Source: Pavlovales sp. CCMP2436 (taxonomy: Eukaryota > Haptophyta > Pavlovophyceae > Pavlovales). Taken from it: a stretch of DNA of 10,795 nucleotides. Position 1 is the first letter of the stretch. The number at the start of each line of letters is the position of its first letter. The DNA lies in assembly GCA_026770615.1 (NCBI GenBank), contig MU631608.1, positions 67,505-78,299 of the forward strand. Direction: 5' to 3'. The notes beneath the pieces were generated by a model. That model searched no databases, had not been told where the DNA came from, and saw only the letters and a program-made list of their open reading frames with translations. Both the position numbers and the translations under genes were made by a program. Of this stretch, positions 6,725-10,795 are shown in pieces.

Positions 6725-7075
6725 GGTCCTGTCAATGGTAGAGAAGCTCGCTTGCGCCGGAGTTCCTCAGTCGCACCCCGCCTTCGCTCGTGCCACTGCC
6801 ATTGTCTGCGGCACGGCGGAGAGCGTTGGCCAAACCGCCATCGTCCGCTGGTGAGCTCGTACCCTCTTTTTAATTTTTAATATTAATAGTTCTTTTAAAG
6901 GGCGCTCCTCTCTTCCATCGGCGACAAGTGTTTTGTGTTCAATGCCTGCTCCGCTGTCACTGTCATGATGCGTGTAAAGGGTAAACGCTTTACTCTATTG
7001 AAAAAGTAATCACGCCTTGAAACGCGCTCATACTTTCCATCTCTCGCACACAGTCTAATTCAAATCATAATACAC
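6725..7075. other. Upstream region of the methyltransferase gene
   Basis: About 350 bases without a supported gene. An AT-rich core lies at 6868-6898, a CT-rich patch at 6903-6918 and AT-rich sequence up to the start codon at 7076. No clear TATA box at a normal distance was found. Confidence 0.4.
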
Positions 7076-8709
7076 ATGATCAGGCCCGAGGAGCTGGCGA
7101 CAGCCTCCACAGCGGAGCAGCGAGGCGAGGGCTCGACGCTCCAGCGCCTGCGCGAGCGAGCGACCCTCGAGCTCTTCGACGACCGCCCCTTGCTCTGGCT
7201 CTGGCGCCACTCCTCGCGGCAGCGCAAGCGAAGTGTGCCAGACGCACAGGTGGCGGCGAAGCAGCGGAGTGCATCCAAAGCGCCTTTGGGTGCTACGAGA
7301 CAGCGGAGAGCATCCAGCGCACCAAAGGCAGCTGCGAGCAAGCAGCGTGTACCCGACGCACCAAAGGCGCCCGCGCGCCCGCGGAGTGCCCGGTGCGCCC
7401 TGCCGCACCTGGGCGCGGGCGCGTCGGTTGTGCTCGATTTGGGTTGCGGCTTCGGCGTCTCGCTCCTCGGCATCGCATCGGAGGTGGACCAACGGTCCAC
7501 CTCGGGGGTGCGGGGCGGCCCTCAGACCGCTGCGGCTACGGGCCCCGCGGCAGGTGCGGCGCCCGCCCCGGAGCTCTTCCAGGGCGCCGCGGCTGCCGAG
7601 GGGATGGCGGCTTCCTCCTCGCCCACTTTTGCGGCAGCTGCGAGCGCGGTGGCCGCCACGAAGCTCTCCCAGGGCGCCGCCTTCACGCAGTCCGGAGGGG
7701 AAGAGCTGGCCGCCACGGCTGCAACGGGCACGGCTGCAACGTGCGCGCACGCGATAGAGCGATTCCTCGGCACGTTGCCCGTCAGCGTCGGGTGCGACCT
7801 CAACGGTGGCGCAATCGCATACGCAGGGGTACGTACTTTTTATAGTAGTTCTATTAACACCTCCCCAATTGCAGCCCCTGTCGGGGGCGTAGGGGCATGG
7901 CGCCTGTACTCCGACGGTACTAACGAGAAGAAGTACTATTTCATAAGGAAAAAGAATGAATAAGAATAGCAAGACCAACAATCATTCGTGAAGAAGGATC
8001 ACACTACCAATAACAACAATCAATACAGGGGATGGCAACCCGGCTGGGCCTTGCTGAGCACGCTGCCTTCTTCACGATGGGCGCAGAGGACTTGCTCGCG
8101 TGGGCAGCGGGCGCGCTGAGTCCGGGTGCTGCGCTGGGTGTGCTCTTGCAGTTCCCAACGCCCTTCCGAATCGATCCCGACGCAGAAGGGGGCGGCGCGG
8201 CGGAGGGAGGGGGGGCGGCGGAGGAGGGGGGCGCGCAGCGGGCAGACCCGGCGGCATTCCGCGGGAACGCACAGCTGCCGAGCCGCGCGCGCTTCATGGC
8301 GAACGAGCGGCTCGTCCGCGCGGCAGTCGAGGCGGTGGCCGGACGGCGGGCGGGCGAGGGGTCATTCCTCTACCTGAGCACCAACGTGGAAGACGTCGCC
8401 GTCGAGATGCGGACGCAGGTCGAGTGCGCTGCGTGCGGCCGCCTACGCGCGCTTTCGGAGGAGGAGCTCCGCGTGGGCGGCTCGGCCGAGCTTCCGAGCG
8501 AGGGGTGCAGCGAGGGACTTGGCGAGGACGCGGAGGCGCCGATCACCACGCTCCGGCAGGCGAGGTACGTGCAGCGCGGCGGGGCCCGGGCTGCCGGTCC
8601 GGGCTGGCTCTCGACGAGCCCGTTCCCCCCGAGAGCGAGGACCGAGACGGAGGTGCTCTGCGGACTCGAAGGCAAGCCTGTCTTCCGATGCCTGTTCGCT
8701 CTGGTCTGA
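7076..8709 (+). CDS. TrmB-like SAM-dependent methyltransferase (tRNA guanine-N7 type family), two exons
   Basis: Join 7076-7828 and 8029-8709; 477 aa. Exon 1 ends after a complete codon and exon 2 continues in the same phase, restoring GCDLNGGAIAYAGGMATRLG across the join. Visible: basic Lys/Arg/Ala repeats (residues 51-105); SAM motif I VVLDLGCGFG (118-127); an Ala-rich insertion (137-228); the acidic motif GCDLN (D241); AEDLL (270-274); FPTPFR (293-298), in the place of the PDP-type motif of TrmB; a Gly/Ala/Glu run (304-319); GNAQLPS; RFMANERLV (339-347); FLYLSTNVEDVAVEM (364-378), matching the late TrmB motif; and a C-terminal TETEVLCGLEGKPVFR like the TrmB ending. TrmB enzymes place m7G at tRNA position 46. 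Here the usual Asp of PDP is Thr and the following basic His/Lys/Arg segment is absent, so substrate or activity may differ. Much longer than bacterial TrmB (about 240 aa) because of the leader and insertions. A long Ala/Arg-rich leader could include an organelle signal; that is not shown. Start: first ATG in frame. Confidence 0.75.
7226..7390 (+). repeat. Degenerate tandem repeat coding for a basic linker
   Basis: Within exon 1 of the methyltransferase gene, units of 12-14 codons follow each other: KRSVPDAQVAAK, QRSASKAPLGATR, QRRASSAPKAAASK, QRVPDAPKAPAR, then PRSA. CAGCGGAG-GCATCC recurs in the DNA. The result is a strongly basic Pro/Ala/Ser linker before SAM motif I that could bind RNA. 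Confidence 0.65.
7481..7503 (+). repeat. Perfect 10-bp hairpin at the edge of the Ala-rich insertion
   Basis: GAGGTGGACC and GGTCCACCTC are exact reverse complements separated by AAC. The left arm holds GAG|GTGGAC, a possible donor site, immediately after the codons for SAM motif I. The Ala-rich insertion begins here. Confidence 0.9.
7829..8028 (+). other. GT-AG intron of the TrmB-like gene
   Basis: 200 nt, donor GGG|GTACGT, acceptor AATACAG|GGG, phase 0. TACTAAC at 7918-7924 matches the classical branch-point consensus but is about 105 nt from the acceptor; CAATAAC near 8009-8015 is closer. Without removal the frame ends at 7963, and the second half of the methyltransferase would be lost. 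Joining restores a continuous TrmB-type sequence, which is strong evidence for the intron. A shorter GT-AG option (7829-7873, with CTATTAAC then TTGCAG) would run into TAG. Confidence 0.75.
8185..8232 (+). repeat. Low-complexity GGGAAE-type stretch in exon 2
   Basis: Codes EGGGAAEGGGAAEEGG (residues 304-319) from a run of GGNGGN triplets. The coding strand has several G-runs in a row and could form a G-quadruplex. It sits between FPTPFR and GNAQLPS, a surface-loop position in the methyltransferase. Confidence 0.7.
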
Positions 8710-9193
8710 GTGCACGTCTGAATGCGCACGGCCAGTCGTCCAGTGCCGAAATGGGCGTACGTTGCCGGATAGTTTATGTTAATGTTCAGCTTTATATTAG
8801 GTAACTAGTTAGCGTTACGTTATATGCAAACATCGCAGTGAGCTGGACGCGGCCGCCCACGCGGTGGGTGGGCCAAATCATTCGGATATCAGTATTCAAT
8901 AGCCTTCGCGGGGCGGGCGCGCGGCGGCAGGGTGGTTGATTGATAAGCGCCTGCCAGTGCCTCCGTGCCTCGCGTCCGTGGCTCACTCAGATCTGAACGC
9001 AGTCTGGTTCTGATAGAATTTCATTGGTCACGCGGTATGTACCGGAATTTGCCCGAGTCGGATTCTCCGGAAGAGACGCTCCCACGGTTGAATTACGCGG
9101 TTCATAAGCGCCTTATCGCGGCTCATATACACGGTGTCCGATACAATATGCTTTATGTTGGAACAGCCCGCGTACAGAAAAAGGTGTAACTGC
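8710..9193. other. Spacer after the methyltransferase gene, with one doubtful short ORF
   Basis: Mostly non-coding. A plus-strand frame from ATG at 9037 to TAA at 9189 gives 50 residues (MYRNLPESDSPEETLPRLNY, then AVHKRLIAAHIHGVRYNMLY, and VGTARVQKKV). An in-frame GTG at 8965 would extend it to 74. Its codons lack the usual GC-ending bias, so it is either foreign, decayed or spurious. No family is recognised. Confidence 0.3.
8926..8955 (-). repeat. Dispersed hairpin motif, copy 2
   Basis: Reverse-complement copy of the motif at 4014-4050: GGCAGGCGCTT, TATCAATCAA and CCTGCC in the same order, with the 6-bp stem kept. It lacks the ten-base spacer of copy 1 and has four other bases instead. Confidence 0.6.
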
Positions 9194-9228
9194 CCGAGAT
9201 TCTCTCGGACGTCCCGCTAGGGACGTCC
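9194..9228 (+). terminator. Two overlapping hairpins just after the 50-codon ORF
   Basis: CCGAGA-TTC-TCTCGG (9194-9208) and GGACGTCCC-GCTA-GGGACGTCC (9207-9228) are both perfect. They share two bases, so only one can fully form at a time. They start five bases after the TAA at 9189. There is no U-tract, and this is not the histone stem-loop consensus, so a 3'-end role is only a guess. Confidence 0.3.
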
Positions 9229-9284
9229 TGGACTCTGGGACCTCGTGGACATCCCGGGTCCTGCCCCGGAACGGCATTTGAGAG

Positions 9285-9398
9285 TTGCAGGCTTAAAGAG
9301 TAGGAATACTGAGAGCAGTAATAAGAGTAGCAGTTGTTCGCGTAGCGCGCAACACGCGCGCCGCGCGCGCGAACTGCGCGTGCGTTTGCAGGCTTAAA
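9285..9398. repeat. 13-nt direct repeat bracketing an alternating GC tract
   Basis: TTGCAGGCTTAAA occurs at 9285-9297 and 9386-9398, 101 bp apart. Between the copies lies an almost alternating purine-pyrimidine tract (about 9346-9385, CGCGCG-rich), prone to Z-DNA. It is framed by an imperfect inverted repeat (CAGTTGTTCGCG and CGCGAACTG). Confidence 0.65.
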
Positions 9399-9709
9399 AG
9401 GTGCGCACGGCCCTAATAAACATATCCTCTAATTTTCAGAGCCAAGGCTATGGCTCATGTCACCCCCGGTCAGGGGAAGACCAACTTAGAATGTTTTACG
9501 AAGGCAAACGCGAAAAGTGGCCAGGATCTCCTGAACATTACTAAAAAATTGCCTTCCCACTTTTTTTCCCGAGATACTCAAATCCCGTTAACCAACTTGC
9601 ACTATTAAAATTACATATGAAAAAGTGTTAAAATTACATGCGGACAGTACTGCGGAGCTTAAATCAACGTGTCTCGCGCCGCGTGCAAGGTGCTCACCAG
9701 CAGCGTCCA
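9399..9709. other. Spacer with a splice-acceptor-like site and a doubtful 52-codon ORF
   Basis: CTAATTTTCAG at 9429-9439 resembles a branch point plus acceptor. It is followed by hairpin GAGCCA-AGGCTA-TGGCTC and, in plus sense, an ATG at 9450 that stays open to TAA at 9608 (52 residues, starting MAHVTPGQGKTNLECFTKAN). Codon use is unlike the confident genes. TTAAAATTACAT is repeated at about 9605 and 9628. This may equally be the 3' flank of the minus-strand gene at 9710. Confidence 0.3.
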
Positions 9710-10795
9710 TCACCACAGAGTGGCGAGGATCTCGGCGTGAGCTTTGCGGGGGAGCTCCCAGATCGTCGGCGCCTCGGGCGCGCGCGGCTGCACGCCCGAC
9801 CGGCGCGCCCGACTGACGACAAGCGGCCGACCAACGGGCGGGACCACGTTGAGCTTCACGTTGACGGCGCGCACCTCGGTCGAGTTGAGGACAAAGCGGG
9901 CGTCGGGGTCGTCGCCGGCAGCCACAGAGTCCCACTCGACAGAATGCATGCCCTCGGGGTCGGCAGCGTGGCGGTCAAACCACTTGACCGCGAACGCGGT
10001 GTCGCCCTTGGTGAAGGTGGTCTGCTCGAGCTTGCCGCCGCCGTGTGTGAACTCCTTGATGATGCACGAGCCGTCGCCTGCGTCGGCACCCTGCCCAATC
10101 CAGTACCGATCCCCTGCCCCCCGCCCGCGTCCACCCTCGCGCGCTTGCGCGACCACCCATTCTCCTGGCCGCAGCTTCTTCGCGAATCCTTTGCCCGCCG
10201 CCTGCGCGGTCGTGCGCGTCTTCTGCACTGTGTGCGCGTCGATCTGATGCAGCTCCTGCACGACCCACTCGCACATCGGCCGTCCGCAGCCTACGGCGGG
10301 GCTCGGGCACGTCGAATCCATGCCCCCAGCGCACACGCAATCCCAGCAGCACTCGCACCAGCAGCCGAAAGTGCGCGCCGCGATCAACTTCTCCATTAGC
10401 GCCAGGAACTCGTACGTGCCCGAGATGCCATCCGCGCCGCTGAACTTGCTCGCTGCACCGCGCTGCCGCTCGGTCTCGATCGTCTCGCGCGGCGAGTGCA
10501 TAATCTTGATCTCGCTGACAACCTTGGACTCGTGTGACTTGGTCCAGGCCGACGACATGAAATGGTTCGCGAGGTGCTCGTGCGCCTCCAGGTCAGTCGT
10601 GATCTTGCCCGACTCCGTTAGGGCACTGCCATTGGTGATGGCGCTGAGCACGCAACGCTTGAGCACCGCGCCCAGCCCGTCCCATACGCCCTTGCCATGG
10701 CCCGGCGCTCCGAAGCGGACGAGCACCATCCGGAGCCACTCGAAGATGTTGCGCGTGTGCGACCACCAGAACAACATGCGGGTCGACTTGAAGTG
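9710..10795 (-). CDS. 3' part of an HGKG-motif protein, probably transposable-element related (5' end outside window)
   Basis: The frame is open from the right edge (codons HFKSTR before the first visible ATG at 10777) to TGA at 9710; 361 residues are visible. Order, numbered from that Met: HFK just before it; GAPGHGKGVWDGLGAVLKR (23-41); a helical region; a Cys cluster with nine cysteines between C139 and C169 (CWCECCWDCVC, then CPSPAVGC and C169), likely zinc binding; PGEWVVAQ (204-211) beginning a beta-rich region with GDRYWIGQG, GDTAFAVKWFDR (259-270) and FVLNSTEVRAVNVKLNVVP (295-313), which recalls BAH-type domains; then a basic tail. I remember the pattern HFK, then about 20-25 residues, then xHGKGxxDGxGxxxKR from many uncharacterised eukaryotic proteins that look like RNase H-fold transposase ends; this is from memory and unproven. 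Codons end strongly in G/C and there are no breaks, so it may be functional. The true start lies beyond the window. Confidence 0.6.
   Translation of the reverse strand, partial: HFKSTRMLFWWSHTRNIFEWLRMVLVRFGAPGHGKGVWDGLGAVLKRCVLSAITNGSALTESGKITTDLEAHEHLANHFMSSAWTKSHESKVVSEIKIMHSPRETIETERQRGAASKFSGADGISGTYEFLALMEKLIAARTFGCWCECCWDCVCAGGMDSTCPSPAVGCGRPMCEWVVQELHQIDAHTVQKTRTTAQAAGKGFAKKLRPGEWVVAQAREGGRGRGAGDRYWIGQGADAGDGSCIIKEFTHGGGKLEQTTFTKGDTAFAVKWFDRHAADPEGMHSVEWDSVAAGDDPDARFVLNSTEVRAVNVKLNVVPPVGRPLVVSRARRSGVQPRAPEAPTIWELPRKAHAEILATLW

Noticed and set aside
7055..7981. Minus-strand ORF of 308 codons with a hydrophobic N-terminus
   Set aside because: It overlaps the methyltransferase exon 1 and its intron. 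The rest is Arg/Gly/Cys-rich antisense of known coding sequence.
8694..8712. GCTCTGGTCTGAG as a fourth copy of the dispersed element
   Set aside because: Only the 9-nt TGGTCTGAG is shared, and it lies in the methyltransferase stop codon region. Probably chance.
8100..8804. Plus-strand ORF of 234 codons
   Set aside because: A frame-shifted shadow of methyltransferase exon 2, Arg/Gly-rich with no motif.
9638..10399. Plus-strand ORF of 253 codons
   Set aside because: Antisense to the HGKG gene; composition only.
1..10795. CRISPR array, rRNA, bacterial operon or prophage
   Set aside because: No regularly spaced repeats of CRISPR type, no rRNA-like sequence and no ribosome-binding-site-led gene strings. 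The spliced gene points to a eukaryote.

Overview
The window looks like nuclear DNA of a eukaryote, most likely a single-celled alga or similar protist. Three things point this way. A SAM-dependent methyltransferase gene is split by a GT-AG intron. An armadillo-repeat plus BTB/POZ gene is present, an architecture known from eukaryotes. Small islands of very GC-rich coding sequence (codons mostly ending in G or C) sit in AT-rich spacers with no operon structure. The repeat style and the HGKG-type protein at the right edge remind me of haptophyte or pelagophyte genomes. That placement is an impression from memory, not a result.

Layout. Positions 1-150: a short GC-rich open frame on the minus strand that runs off the left edge. 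151-1043: AT-rich spacer holding one copy (214-310) of a dispersed element. 1044-3186, minus strand: an ARM-repeat/BTB gene of about 2.1 kb, broken by at least two frameshifts, one in-frame TGA with a further frame change after it, and carrying eight 123-bp tandem ARM units. 3204-3377: a candidate first exon and 105-nt intron of the same gene; the second copy of the dispersed element lies inside this intron. 3387-5611: mostly non-coding, with a perfect 36-bp palindrome, a TATA-led 22-codon ORF, a third copy of the element, a pyrimidine-rich tract and short direct repeats. 5612-6418, plus strand: an intact 268-aa protein of unknown family. 6419-7075: repeat-rich spacer. 7076-8709, plus strand: a two-exon TrmB-like methyltransferase of 477 aa when spliced. 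8710-9709: spacer with hairpins, an alternating GC tract and two doubtful short ORFs. 9710-10795, minus strand: the 3' part of a gene with a GAPGHGKG motif, a cysteine cluster and a C-terminal region resembling BAH-type domains, probably related to transposable elements.

The genes show no common pathway. The most interesting structure is the dispersed element with ends resembling AAG|GTA and CAG (214-310, 3225-3284, 4338-4410). One copy sits in a plausible intron, so it may be an intron-like (introner-type) repeat. The first two copies face each other and bracket the broken ARM-BTB gene. Second is the methyltransferase gene: a 92-residue Ala-rich insertion begins exactly at a perfect 10-bp hairpin and could be an unspliced or in-frame intron.
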